Source: Lytechinus variegatus (Eukaryota > Echinodermata > Echinoidea > Temnopleuroida > Toxopneustidae). From it: 64,000 nucleotides of DNA. The DNA is taken from contig NC_054743.1 in assembly GCF_018143015.1 (NCBI RefSeq), positions 27,465,934 to 27,529,933 of the forward strand, written 5' to 3'. Below, one piece after another: positions 11,582 to 24,655 of this stretch (positions within the stretch are counted from its first letter, which is position 1; each line of letters begins with the position of its first letter). The position numbers and the translations under genes were made by a program. The notes under the pieces are model-generated. The model saw only the letters and a list, made by a program, of their open reading frames with translations, had not been told where the DNA came from and searched no databases.

Positions 11582-12086
11582 TTAAAGGGGAAGTTCACCC
11601 TGAAGAAAACTTTGTTGTAAAAATAGCAGAAAAAATAGTAAAAAATATTGGTGAAGGTTTGAGGAAAATCAGTTAAAGAGTAAGAAAGTTATTAGAGTTC
11701 AAAATTTTGGATTTGTGACGTCATAAACGAGCAGCTGCCCCATGTGTTATGTAATATAAAATGTATGAATTTCAAATTTTGTATGGTTCCTGATGACTTA
11801 ATTTTGTTTTCTTTTCATGATCGGGTGTGAAACAATTTGTCTATTGATATACAAAAGTTACAGTGAAAACCATTTTCAATTTTCTGAGAAAATGACATTT
11901 CGTTGATTTTTTACCATTCGCTATGTAGGAATGCTGCTCGCATATGACGTCACAAATCAAATAATTGAAATTCTAATAACTTTTTAATTATTTGATGAAT
12001 TTTTCTCAAACCTTCAGCAATATTTTTTATTATTTTTTCTGCTATTTTTACAATAAACTTTTTGTCAGGGTGAACTTCTCCTTTAA
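11582..12086. mobile_element. TTAA-flanked palindromic MITE (family A)
   Basis: TTAA borders both ends. About 85 bp at each end are inverted repeats: AAGGGGAAGTTCACCCTGA on the left and AAGGAGAAGTTCACCCTGA in the reversed right end, followed by matching AAATAGCAGAAAAAATA. Both arms carry TGACGTCA near their inner limit. A half copy of the same family is at about 35345-35472. It is non-coding. Confidence 0.85.
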
Positions 12087-12520
12087 ATCCTGACTGCTTA
12101 ATTTTATTTGGGTTTTTCACAATCCATTAAACCAAATCATCTTTCCAGCACATCCTCACGGAGAGTAAAAAAATACAGTATCCACAGCTACAATAATTCC
12201 CACTGGAGCTTTACAGTCTACTGGTACATGGATACCAGTCCACTCCGCCCGGCAAACTGATGCAAGATCTGTAAAAGCAAACTTACACCTGGCGCACACT
12301 AGGCGACTCGATTGCCCGTTGAAATGTACTTCCCTACCTCTTTAATCTCCTCTCCATCATTTTTTTTTCAACAATCCAGTCATTCAATCATATTCCTTCC
12401 CGAACCATGCAGATGATATCCACCAGTTGGTTCAGAATGTCAATTAGGGACTTTAGCGTCCACCTCAAAATCCCCACTAGAGCTTGAGAGTCCATATTAA
12501 TCCATTCCACTGGCAAACCG

Positions 12521-15500
12521 CTATGAGCCAGCACTAGACTTCTTCTTCCGCTTCAGGCTCTGGACATGCCTCTCAAACTCCTCCTTGATCATCGCCCTCT
12601 CCTCGTTGCTATGGGAACTTGACCTGTATAGATTAAGAAGATCCATCTTCTCATGATCTGGAGTCCACCACCTCTTACCCTCCTCTATCCTCTCCTCAGA
12701 GAGTACCTCCGTCATGTCAATCCCTTGGAAACCATACCGCTCCCATCGCTTGTGCCATGGCTTGGGTTTCATCTTCACCTATGCAAGGAGATGGTTAAAA
12801 AAAAAACAGACGATTGTAACTTTACTTAACCCTAAATCTCCCGGGGTATTTTGATTCTTGTTATTCCCGGGCGGGGGGGCCATTATGGCCCCCCCTTGAG
12901 ATCACGGCCGCTGATTGCGCGATCACAACAAAAATTTGCATGATGGTAGAGAATGACGTAATCTACGCAGTTGCATTGGTAAATTTCACTGAATTCATAT
13001 ATTTCATATGACTTAATTATGCTAATTTATTCATGAAATCATACTTTTTGCTCTGATTCACTAAATAAAGCTCCTAGAATGCTTTTTTTGGTGAAAATAT
13101 TTTTTATAACATTCCTAACAATTGTGAATGAAAAAAATCCTGGTACCAAGACCGATTTCTGATGTATTTTATTGTTTTTTAATTTCTTATGAATTTCTTT
13201 GTTTTTTATTGTTTTTTTTCAATGTATATGTGACCAACCATCCCCAAAACCATCAATAAGTTGCCCAAAATCATCCTGAGCTTTAAAATGATATATGATT
13301 TGTTAATTTTTCTTCAAAAATAACTCACTCAAATACTTGATTGAATGCAGACAAAACGAAGCAAGAGCTTCAGAAAATAAGGAGAAAACAACATTTGAAG
13401 TTTGAGTTCACTCACACATGAGAAGTGCCCACTGCAATTTCAATGAAACTTCCAAGCAGTCTGCAAAAACTTGTGTCAAAGAAACTCTTATACCTTGTTT
13501 TCTATTCAAATTTACAACTTGAAATTTTTAGAGTACAAAGATGAAGAAACACTTCTTCAGATAAGCTACAATTTGAATTTTGGCTTTTTGAAGACTATTT
13601 TACTATTTGGGCTATTAACATAGAACCTTCCCTGATGACTTATTGGTAGTTTTGGGGTGGTTGTTCACATATTTTTGTAAGAATATGCTACATAAATTAA
13701 AGTGCTTGGGAAATAATTGGCTTGAGCACAAATCCTTCATTTACCTTTACATCGTTGACAGGAACTGGTTTGCCTGGAGGATGTTTGATTGTTGTCATGT
13801 CAGGATCTATGGTGCTGTACTCAGGCAAGGCATCTCGCAGGTATAGGAGGTTGCGATCTATCGTTTTCTCAAGTTTGATAACCTCAATCTTTTTGATGAG
13901 GGGGTTGTACAGTTCATAGTTGATCTCAATACCTGGATATCAGATGATACAATTGTGGTGTTGCAACGGTATAGTGACGAGTGAATGTATACAGTTTGAT
14001 GATTAAACAAGTGGAATGCCTCTGGCCGTCTCACCTGCATTACGCGGTTCAATATAGCAGCAGTGCTCACTTTGAATACTACTCTAACTCCCACAAGATG
14101 TTCAGTGATACATGGTTACTCTTATGTCCACTTTTTATGAACTAGACCAATAAACTTACAGAGATATGATGGTTATGCAGCAAAAAAAACCAACATGGCC
14201 AAAGTTCATTGACCTTACATGACCTTTGACCTTGATCATGTGACCTGAAACTCGAACAGGATGTTCAGTGATACTTGATTACTCTTATGTACAAGTTTCA
14301 TGAATCAGATCCATAAACTTTCGAAGTTATGATGGTAATTCAACAGATACACTCAATTCGGCCAAAGTTCATTGACCTTTGACCTTGGTCATGTGACCTG
14401 AAACGCGCACAGGATGTTCAGTGATACTTGATTACTCTAATGTCCAAGTTTAATGAACTAGACCAATAAACTTTCAAAGTTATGATGGTAATTCAACAGA
14501 TACCCCCGATTCGGCCAAAGTTCATTGACCCTAAATGACCTTTGACCTTAATCATGAGACCTGAAACTTGCACAAAATTTTCAGTGATGCTTGATTACTA
14601 TTATGTCCAAGTTTCATGAATCAGATCCATAAACTTTCAAAGTTATGATGGGAATTCAACAGATATCCCCTATTCGGCCAAAGTTCATTGACCCTAAATG
14701 ACCTTTGACCTTGGTCATGTGACGTGAAACTCATGCAGGATGTTCAGTGATACTTGATTAACCTTATGTCCAAGTTTCATGAACTAGGTCCATATATTTT
14801 CTAAGTTATGATGACATTTCAAAAACTTAACCTCAGGTTAAGATTTCGATGTTGATTCCTCCAACATGGTCTAAGTTCATTGACCCTAAATGACCTTTGA
14901 CCTTGGTCATGTGACATGAAACTCTAATAGGATGTTCAATAATACTTGATTAACCTTATCGCCAAGTTTTATGAACTAGGTCCATATACTTTCTAAGTTA
15001 TGACGTCATTTCAAAAACTTAACCTCAGGTTAAGATTTGATGTTGACGCCGCCGTCGCCGTCGGAAAAGCGGCGCCTATAGTCTCACTTTGCTTCGCAGG
15101 TGAGACAAAAATACGATTTCTAATTTTCTATTATTTCATTAATTTGACTTTACTGTAAATACTTTTGAGTGGTGGGTTTGATTCAAGAATTTCCCATTTT
15201 GAAAGAATTTGGACTTAAACACTTCAACTAAGTAAAATATTATCTTAAGTTCCTTTTTCTTAAAACTGAATACTGATACATCGAAAAACATAATGAACTT
15301 TAAACCTTCTTGATGTAAAGACTTAAAAAAAAATGCATTATTTTTGAGTCTCCACAATACAGTCTAAATACAGTTTTGTTACATAGATCTGTGCTCCGTG
15401 ACACAAAGGTTTGCGATGAATTCTGAATATGAAAGAACCGCGCTGATTGGTTCCCGGTCAGTATTTCAAACAGAGTGCGCATGCAGCGATGATCTTGATT

Positions 15501-18500
15501 GGTTATTGGTATTTAGCGATTGATTGCAAACCTTTGTGTTACGGAGCCAGGAGAATAAGCATTTACATTTAAATTAATATTAGTTACTTCCTACACCAAA
15601 TTTCTATAATTCCTGATAGAATACTGACCTTGATCATCTATGCAATTCCGTAGCTTAAAACTGGCACCAAGTCCATAGTTTTTCCTTTCAATGCAGATGC
15701 CAACAAAACGATTTTCCTTTCCTGGAGCATACGGGTCAGACACTGTTACGGCTAGGATTGAACCTTTATTGAGGGGAGAGAGAAAATCAAGAACTTGCGT
15801 GTTACACAGTACTCAACATAATATTTTAAGCCTTAGGTACGATACAAACTTTCCAAGTAAGATACCAAACTAACTAAATAAGTAATATTTGAATTTTTTT
15901 TGCCACAGGAGCTCAATATATGCTTGAAATAATTTTGCTATTAAACAATTTGGCAGAGGGAATTTTCTTGGCCTCCTAAAGTGAGCTGTTCTAAATTTGG
16001 GGGAGGGGTAGGCTGCAGTTGGGCAGGGAATATAGTGGAGGGTGTCAGGAAGAATATCACTGGGAGACCCAGAGAGAACTGAGAACATCAGGAAAGATTT
16101 GATATCAATGAGGTGAGAAAGATCTGAATAAGACAGTGAAGGTGGAGGAAGGAAGCTGCAGGAAGAAAGTGATGGAGAGTGAAATTGAAGGGAAAAGACA
16201 GAAGGGATGGACCACACTAAGGTTGGTCCGAGCAAGGAAGATGCTCAAGACTGAAAGAAGCGGAAGCAGGGAGTGTCATCATGGTGTAAGAGTCGGGGTT
16301 AGAGTCTTCGTTAGACAGAAAATGCCGACCATAATAAATGATGATTGGTGATGAATCTGCTTATATGTTGTTATCTCAACAGGCACCTCAGCCGATGGAG
16401 ATTAACCCTCCGATTTATAGTAGTTGTTTATTTCTATTTTTTCATACATTTCATTAAAAAATCAACAAATTCTCATGAAAACTTATACAGTGGATTTATC
16501 TTTCCCTTTTTAATACAAAATCTACCAATAACAAAATGAATAACACAAATACATATATATTACAACATCAACTCTACCTGGATAAAACTCTGGAATATCC
16601 AGGACCTCTCGTCTCTTGTAACAATCTTCCCTCTCCAGAAAATCCTTCAGCGTACTCCTCTGCCCCATGGGAGGCATAAACTCAGGGCTGAAATACTTCC
16701 TCTCCTGCAGGGCCTCACCAACCTTCTTCCGCCGCGGTCCTCGGGTGGTGGCAGGTGCATGCTGGGAGGGGAGTGGTTTTGTTGTAGGTTGGGTGGATTC
16801 TTCAGGCTGGTTGGCATCAGTCGGTGAATGATCATTACTGCCTGAGTCATCTGAGCTAGCATAAGCCGATTTTGAGCCTGTAGAGTCATGAGGAGAAATT
16901 TTAATTCACATTTTAAGTTTTTCAACACTGTTTTTTACTGGTAAAGTTTCATACAGAAAATAGGAAATTGTATAAGGTATTACTTTTACCAAGCAAAGCA
17001 AGGATGACGTTAGAGCCTTGGCAAAAACATCCTTTTTGCACAGTCTCAGGACTTGAATTTCAATATTTTTAGGGCAAGACCACTTTTTTAAAAGAGCATT
17101 TTTTTTTCCGCACAAATGGGAAAATTAACAAAGGGCACAAAAATATCCAAGGCCGATGTCAAAAGAGTGGTAGGCTATAGTGACCATCAAAGATCATCCA
17201 ATGCTGTGGCCTTCAATTGCCTTACATTAATTTAGGCACTGGAAGCAAGAAGATTTACCCATGCACCAGAAGTAAGTAAGTTGGGGGACCGAGGGGGTGG
17301 GCTTAATCTATTGTAACAACCTAGAAATATTTGGGGTTCAATCAGAACTTCAGAAGTAAATTGAATCCTTGTCATGTGAAATCTCTAGATTTGTCAAAAA
17401 CAAAGAGGATATCCTTTTTTTACCAAATGAAACAGAACATAGAACGACAATGTCAAGATCTATTATAGCTCTCTGATCAAGATTCTATGTCTGGCACAAG
17501 TCACTAATGATGTCCTGGATTAGTAACCCCATTACCCCCATGTGTGCTAAAATAATGTTGACCAGTAATAGTTGGCTTGTTTTCTGTCTATCTGGTGGAT
17601 AATTCTTGTTGTTGGGGGCAGTCAGTACTAGTTAATACTCAAATACCTTGGCTAAAAACTAAATTGGTTTCTATTAATTTTTTTTTTCTAAATTAAGAGA
17701 ATATGTGGGCCATAATTTCGACTTACCACCAATAGAACTTCTTAAAGTTGAATTAAGAAGACGATTCAAAATATTGAGATATTTACATTAATAGCAACCT
17801 TACAACCCACCAAACACTAAGAGGTGATTCAACCCCCCATTTTCTTTTTTCAAAATAGTGAATTTGAACGATTATTCCCTACTCATTTTCCTCGAGTTCG
17901 CTCCTGCAATGCCTACCGAGACGGGTGTTCTTTGACTGTGACGTCACCGGGGGTATCGTAGTAAACAAGGCAGTGCTGTTTTGTGTACTATGCACGTACG
18001 CCTTCATATTTACTTTTGTGTCAAAACTTCATTTTATCGCTATTGATTTTATGTGAACTATGTTGAAAGGAAGTAATAATTATCATAAGACATATTGTCA
18101 ATAATATGACCCTACATTGTTAAAACTGTTCTTCTTTGTAGCAATTTTAGACGATTTTAATGCCTTGTTTTCGTTCCGGACTGTGTCCGTGGCGAAACAA
18201 TTGAATAAACTGCAGTTGAAGTTGTATTTCGAGCCGGAGAACTTGCAAAAAGGAAATGATTAAAATTATATTTATGGCCATACTATTATTCCAAATATGT
18301 AAATTCCCTCACAATGATACCATAGACCCTAAAGGAATAATTTCAAGACGAATAATATGAAATTTGACCAAGATCTTCTCACCAGTCGATAACGTAGCAG
18401 ACGTGTTATCATGATATATTTATCCGCGTGTGACGCGGCTCTTGCAAAAAACACAGTTGGTTGCGGAATTGCTTTCTGCCGACCGGCCACCCGCTCCGGC

Positions 18501-20680
18501 GCAGCTAGCTGTCGAGCTGCCGGACCGCATACCTTTCATGCTGTCTTGAACTCACTTGCGAATTGCATTTGTATGTTTGACGGTGACCTCTAGCGTAATT
18601 AAATATACATGTAGAAAACAACTCGGGAGGCCGAGAAGAATAGTAAGTTGATTCAAGATTGTTCTGTGGAATGAGCCATGAGTGGAAATGATCCACAGGA
18701 TATAAAAATGGAGTCAAAGACAAAAGGAAAGAAGAAAAAGACGTCAGGGGATTGCTGCATGGTCATGATCTGCGGTTCGACCATAGAGATATATATGGGG
18801 ATGGTCTGGGGGTCGACATACCAGAACACTTCCCCACTACAGTGCAGTACACTCAATGCCTGGGTGTACTTGAGTGTATTGTATATAGGCATGCAGCGCG
18901 CGCAGAGCTGAGCTAGCCGCCGGAATTACTTTCCAGCTACTCACTTGATGGAACATCGTGATAAAATAAATGAGAAATAGTGAAAATATCATTCAATAAC
19001 TCACTGTTTTCAATCTTTCATCATGATTTAAGAGTTCATGATAGTTATTCATACTGTTCTTTATACAGGTAAAATAAAGATTTGTACATATGATTCCTAT
19101 TTGTTTGATTTGAGTTGCTTTGACAAAAAATTGTAAAATCATCTTTCACTCTCTGCATAGCATTTCTGTATTACACCCAGGCACCTCTTACACTAAATTC
19201 CCTCCGGTGACGTCACACTCAGAGTGATTTTTCTGTACACTCGTCTCTCGGGCTCTGACAGGTGGCTAATTTCATAGACTTTCAAAGCAAAATATCGAGA
19301 AGGCAGAAGATTTTTGTGACATGCTATTTGTTTGAACAACTGATATATACTTTATATTATGTGTGGAAACCATATTTATGGAAACTCACCCCCTTCTTAA
19401 TTCAACTTTAAAAAAAATACAATAAAAACATTACAGATTTTGAAGGCTCTGGTGAAAAAAAAAGACTTTTATGATGTGTGTTTTGTATGTTGCATGGACT
19501 CCACTCAATACAGACAGGGAGGTTGTAGACTGCAAGTGGCCAGCAATGTCACAATCGCCATCCCATACAATACATATACCACTACCAGCAGGCCTGTGAG
19601 TGGGGTTTCAAAAAAATAGCGGAAAATCTGAAAATTTACCTATTTACTATCGCCAAGCCGCTGCATTTGCCCATCACGATTCACGGTGTATTCTAGACCA
19701 AAAGCTTCAGTCTCTGTTCCGCTGAACTGCGTTGGCTCACTCACCAATACATAGACTGAAGAGCTTGGAGGCCCGTACGTATTCTAGCAGTAACGTTAGA
19801 TCTAAAAGTGGAAACCCGATTTTCCGATCGTTTTTTGTACATAAAATGTCACATTATGAAAAAGAAATCACATCCATATTTACGACAAAATGTTCAAAAT
19901 TCAGAAATATCGTACCTTAGACCGCAGTTACCGCTAATTCCTTTGAAATAATGATCGAAACATCATCATCTTCGATCCTTTCGTTGGTCAACGTAAGTTG
20001 CCATCTTGGATGACGTCATCATCCTTACAGACGTATTTACACAACAAACACATTCTGCTCGCATCCATTTACCTAGACTTGTTTTCCAGCCGTTTTGGAT
20101 AAAATAGCGGAATTTTGACTAAGAAAAAACGGAAATGGAACACAGGAAAAAGCGGAAATTGAAATCGGTCTTAAAAATGAAAATAGCGGATTTCCGCTAA
20201 ATAGCGGAGATTTCAAAAGCCTGTACCAGGTATGCATGAATGTCACACTCCCATTCACAACACAATTGTCTCACTCTGTCCTGATTTTGGTTAGCTTTTC
20301 TTCTTCAAATCATCAGCCTTGACACTTTCTCCATATCGAATTGCCATTTATTATTTGAATTTTATTGCTCTAGATAGATCTACTTGTTGTTAAAATGGTT
20401 AAATGATGAAATCCGCATCGAAATGATGCATTTGCAGTGCCATGCCAGCAGCCTACATGAAAGTGTATATGTGGGACAATGAACTTGTTTCCCAAAGAAA
20501 GATTTAGAGTCATTTAGATAACATGATGATTTTCTGCTAATTGTAAATCAATAAAAGGGTCTGTGACAATCGCATCTTACCTTTTATTTCACGAACACTG
20601 CAAAGAATTCGTGTCCCAATACAGGATTGTTTCTGAAATATAAGAACAGGCCGTCCTCTTAAAATCCTGAAGCATTCCAT
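12521..20680 (-). CDS. MRPL19: mitochondrial ribosomal protein bL19m
   Basis: Five exons on the minus strand: 20680-20581, 16877-16578, 15763-15629, 13932-13751 and 12778-12521. All junctions are GT/AG with matching phases (1, 1, 1, 0), giving 975 nt, 324 aa plus TAG. Residues 1-34 form an Arg-rich, acid-poor presequence ([15 protein letters not shown]) fit for mitochondrial import. Residues 35-85 are a Ser/Pro/Thr-rich linker. From about residue 88 the protein follows animal MRPL19: [59 protein letters not shown], and the mitochondrial extension [17 protein letters not shown]. The bL19 fold lies at about 120-215. Human MRPL19 is somewhat shorter (about 292 aa). The ATG context AAAGATGG is good. 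Introns hold several transposons and a DR1 repeat. It is a structural protein of the large mitoribosomal subunit. Confidence 0.95.
12840..13750 (-). other. MRPL19 intron 4
   Basis: Intron sequence between exons 4 and 5. It is AT-rich, with a small palindromic G/C block near 12866-12898 (GGGGGGGCCATTATGGCCCC). No other feature is seen. Confidence 0.7.
14008..15111 (-). repeat. 1.1-kb DR1-containing dispersed repeat, copy 2, in MRPL19 intron 3
   Basis: Same family as 4813-5940 but reversed: it begins GTGGAATGCCTCTGGCCGTC and ends GCAGGTGAGACAAAAA. It holds five perfect TGACCTTTGACCT words (the reverse of AGGTCAAAGGTCA) at about 160-bp spacing, plus the CCTCAGGTTAAG and GGAAAAGCGGCGCC blocks. 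It lies between MRPL19 exons 3 and 4. Confidence 0.85.
15393..15547. mobile_element. 155-bp MITE with about 24-bp inverted ends, in MRPL19 intron 3
   Basis: The left end GCTCCGTGACACAAAGGTTT and the right end, whose reverse complement is GCTCCGTAACACAAAGGTTT, form terminal inverted repeats continuing into TGCRAT. The interior is short and non-coding. I could not make out a clear target duplication. Confidence 0.75.
17742..19411. mobile_element. 1.67-kb TTAA-flanked DNA transposon, in MRPL19 intron 1
   Basis: The ends are a perfect 19-bp inverted repeat, TTAAAGTTGAATTAAGAAG, whose outer TTAA serves as the target site. A second matching patch, TGTGACGTCACCGG, lies about 190-200 bp in from each end. 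Inside are a GC-richer centre and a 77-codon plus-strand frame (18678-18911) with a Lys-rich start ([14 protein letters not shown]). That could be the first exon of a transposase or a remnant, but no domain is certain. TTAA with such ends fits the Kolobok/piggyBac range. It is probably non-autonomous. Confidence 0.75.
19589..20223. mobile_element. 635-bp hAT-like element, in MRPL19 intron 1
   Basis: It begins CAGGCCTGTGAG and ends so that the reverse complement reads CAGGCTTTTGAA, with TAGCGGAAA near both ends. The 6-bp word TACCAG borders both sides (19583-19588 and 20224-20229), a likely remnant of the target duplication. It lies just upstream, in MRPL19 transcription sense, of a long AT-rich intron part. 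No transposase is seen. Confidence 0.55.
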
Positions 20681-20875
20681 CTTTGATAACCGAAGCAAAG
20701 TATCCTAGGGAAAACAAAATTGGGCAAAAAAGAGGCTATGTTTTTATACGTAGTATATTTCCGAATCATGTAGATAATCTTTTCTCACGAGCCGCTCCGG
20801 AGGGTTTACTCCCAGGTTTACTCCCGGGGGTTTACTCCACTTTCTGTTCCGTTTTTTCAAAGTTTGATACCCCAC

Positions 20876-21104
20876 CAGGGGCGGATCCAGGATTTTCCAA
20901 AGGCGCGGGGGGGGGACATTTTTCCAAGGAAAATTGATCGACGAGCAAAAAAAAAGGGGGGGGGGGAAGGTCTTCATCAGAATCACACTTCAGCATACTT
21001 AATCTGTTAATTATAACTGCATTTTACATTACAAATTTTAATTTTGCTTCTCAAGGGGGGGGGGAGGGGCACCGACCGGCTCTGCCCCCCTGAATCCGCA
21101 ATTG
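20876..21104. mobile_element. 229-bp hAT-like MITE with a perfect 8-bp target duplication
   Basis: It begins CAGGGGCGGATCCAGG; the reversed right end reads CAATTGCGGATTCAGGGGGG. TACCCCAC occurs immediately before (20868-20875) and after (21105-21112), a perfect 8-bp duplication typical of hAT. The right part of this MITE is also included in the tandem unit that follows. Confidence 0.8.
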
Positions 21105-24100
21105 TACCCCACCTGTACCGTATTTATGTCTGTCATAAATAAGAAAAATCAAGCAGCACTTGACGCAATGAGCCCCCCCCCCCAAAAAAAAAAAGTGAGG
21201 GAGCCACTGACATGGAGTACGTTTGGGGCAAAGTTTCTTTTTGAAAACTGTGGCTGTGAGCTAGCGCAGGTTAGAATTACTGTTAGAGATCTTTTTATCA
21301 TCTTCATCTTCATACTAAAAATATTGCATGAATTGATGCTTCGTATTTGAAAATAATTATATGCCCATTCTGCTTTATTAATTAATTCAATTAATTTTAG
21401 TTTGGGATTGTCATTTTTTCAAGCAATCTGCTTATGATGACATGCAATCCTCCTGCAAATTGTGAATATCATATAATAATTTGGTAGTTAATCATTTTTG
21501 TCTGCATGAATTATCTTTTTAGTACACTTTATTTATGATTCATGCCCAAAATGCTTATTATGTTAAGAAAAATGTATTATACGAATGTTATGGATGCAGA
21601 AGAAAACAATAAATCAAATCAAATCAAACGAGACTCAATACCAATTAAGCTTGAAAAAGTAGAATACCATCCCAAGAATTGCTATATGAGTTTCGCCGCG
21701 GCATTTTTGTTTGTTGGTTTTTTTTTTCACTTTCATTCAGTGCTGCTTTTTCTCGGGACGGGGTAAAATTTATATACATTTTGCTTTCTTAAGAATTTAA
21801 TTAGATAGTATAAGATCCATATCATTTGCAAAGACAGTTGATCAATGTGTATTTTTCAAGTTGGACTATAATAAATTCAAAATACTAAAGATATTTATTG
21901 TGACAAGACAAAAATCGAATTAAATTCAATTCAGTTTGTTTATTCATTTCCAATACATATAACAATAGCAAATTTACATACCGGCAAACACAAAAATTAA
22001 AATATTATCGATGGAACATTATAGTGAAACGGCAAACTGAAGTAGGCTTAATCATAATCTGAGTTGGTACATAGTTATTTAAAAAAAGGTAGACATGTGG
22101 GCCTAAGGCCGCTATGAGAAGGCTTGTTTTCAATGTAAAAAAACTATTACAATTAAAATTAGATTTTTTCCAAGGAAAATTGATCGACGAGCAAAAAAAA
22201 AGGGGGGGGGGAGGTCTTCATCAGAATCACACTTCAGCATACTTAATCTGTTAATTATAACTGCATTTTACATTACAAATTTTAATTTTGCTTCTCAAGG
22301 GGGGGGAGGGGCACCGACCGGCTCTGCCCCCCTGAATCCGCAATTGTACCCCACCTGTACCGTATTTATATGATCTGTCATAAATAAGAAAAATCAAGCA
22401 GCACTTGACGCAATGAGCCCCCCCCCAAAAAAAAAGTGAGGGAGCCACTGACATGGAGTACGTTTGGGGCAAAGTTTCTTTTTGAAAACTGTGGCTGTGA
22501 GCTAGCGCAGGTTAGAATTACTGTTAGAGATCTTTTTATCATCTTCATCCATGATACTAAAAATATTGCATGAATTGATGCTTCGTATTTGAAAATAATT
22601 ATATGCCCATTCTGCTTTATTAATTAATTCAATTAATTTTAGTTTGGGATTGTCATTTTTTCAAGCAATCTGCTTATGATGACATGCAATCCTTCTCCTG
22701 CAAATTGTGAATATCATATAATAATTTGGTAGTTAATCATTTTTGTCTGCATGAATTATCTTTTTAGTACACTTTATTTATGATTCATGCCCAAAATGCT
22801 TATTATGTTAAGAAAAATGTATTATACGAATGTTATGGATGCAGAAGAAAACAATAAATCAAATCAAATCAAACGAGACTCAATACCAATTAAGCTTGAA
22901 AAAGTAGAATACCATCCCAAGAATTGCTATATGAGTTTCGCCGCGGCATTTTTGTTTGTTGGTTTTTTTTTTCACTTTCATTCAGTGCTGCTTTTTCTCG
23001 GGACGGGGTAAAATTTATACACATTTTGCTTTCTTAAGAATTTAATTAGATAGTATAAGATCCATATCATTTGCAAAGACAGTTGATCAATGTGTATTTT
23101 TCAAGTTGGACTATAATAAATTCAAAATACTAAAGATATTTATTGTGACAAGACAAAAATCGAATTAAATTCAATTCAGTTTGTTTATTCATTTCCAATA
23201 CATATAACAATAGCAAATTTACATACCGGCAAACACAAAAATTAAAATATTATCGATGGAACATTATAGTGAAACGGCAAACTGAAGTAGGCTTAATCAT
23301 AATCTGAGTTGGTACATAGTTATTTAAAAAAAGGTAGACATGTGGGCCTAAGGCCGCTATGAGAAGGCTTGTTTTCAATGTAAAAAACTATTACAATTAA
23401 AATTAGATTTTTTCCAAGGAAAATTGATCGACGAGCAAAAAAAAAGGGGGGGGGAGGTCTTCATCAGAATCACACTTCAGCATACTTAATCTGTTAATTA
23501 TAACTGCATTTTACATTACAAATTTTAATTTTGCTTCTCAAGGGGGGGGGAGGGGCACCGACCGGCTCTGCCCCCCTGAATCCGCAATTGTACCCCACCT
23601 GTACCGTATTTATATGATCTGTCATAAATAAGAAAAATCAAGCAGCACTTGACGCAATGAGCCCCCCCAAAAAAAAAAAGTGAGGGAGCCACTGACATGG
23701 AGTACGTTTGGGGCAAAGTTTCTTTTTGAAAACTGTGGCTGTGAGCTAGCGCAGGTTAGAATTACTGTTAGAGATCTTTTTATCATCTTCATCCATGATA
23801 CTAAAAATATTGCATGAATTGATGCTTCGTATTTGAAAATAATTATATGCCCATTCTGCTTTATTAATTAATTCAATTAATTTTAGTTTGGGATTGTCAT
23901 TTTTTCAAGCAATCTGCTTATGATGACATGCATTCCTTCTCCTGCAAATTGTGAATATCATATAATAATTTGGTAGTTAATCATTTTTGTCTGCATGAAT
24001 TATCTTTTTAGTACACTTTATTTATGATTCATGCCCAAAATGCTTATTATGTTAAGAAAAATGTATTATACGAATGTTATGGATGCAGAAGAAAACAATA

Positions 24101-24655
24101 AATCAAATCAAATCAAACGAGACTCAATACCAATTAAGCTTGAAAAAGTAGAATACCATCCCAAGAATTGCTATATGAGTTTCGCCGCGGCATTTTTGTT
24201 TGTTGGTTTTTTTTTTCACTTTCATTCAGTGCTGCTTTTTCTCGGGACGGGGTAAAATTTATATACATTTTGCTTTCTTAAGAATTTAATTAGATAGTAT
24301 AAGATCCATATCATTTGCAAAGACAGTTGATCAATGTGTATTTTTCAAGTTGGACTATAATAAATTCAAAATACTAAAGATATTTATTGTGACAAGACAA
24401 AAATCGAATTAAATTCAATTCAGTTTGTTTATTCATTTCCAATTCATATAACAATAGCAAATTTACATACCGGCAAACACAAAAATTAAAATATTATCGA
24501 TGGAACATTATAGTGAAACGGCAAACTGAAGTAGGCTTAATCATAATCTGAGTTGGTACATAGTTATTTAAAAAAAGGTAGACATGTGGGCCTAAGGCCG
24601 CTATGAGAAGGCTTGTTTTCAATGTAAAAAACTATTACAATTAAAATTAGATTTT
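20920..24655. repeat. three near-identical tandem copies of a 1.245-kb unit
   Basis: The word CCAAGGAAAATTGATCGACG recurs at 20924, 22170 and 23414, and all intervening sequence is repeated in order with very few changes, mostly in G, C or A homopolymer runs. Units are about 20920-22164, 22165-23410 and 23411-24655. The identical 74-codon frames in each unit (21542, 22787, 24031) have no recognised domain and are probably not genes. The unit starts inside the hAT MITE at 20876, so the duplication came after that insertion. Confidence 0.9.

Noticed and set aside
18363-18413. Alternative first exon of MRPL19 (minus-strand [13 protein letters not shown], then a GTGAG donor)
   Set aside because: The phase does not fit the next exon (needs phase 1), and it lies inside a TTAA transposon. 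The exon at 20680-20581 fits phase, composition and total length.
21542-24255. Three identical 74-codon frames as a small gene family
   Set aside because: They are carried by a whole-unit tandem duplication, lack any domain, and their identity follows from the recent duplication.
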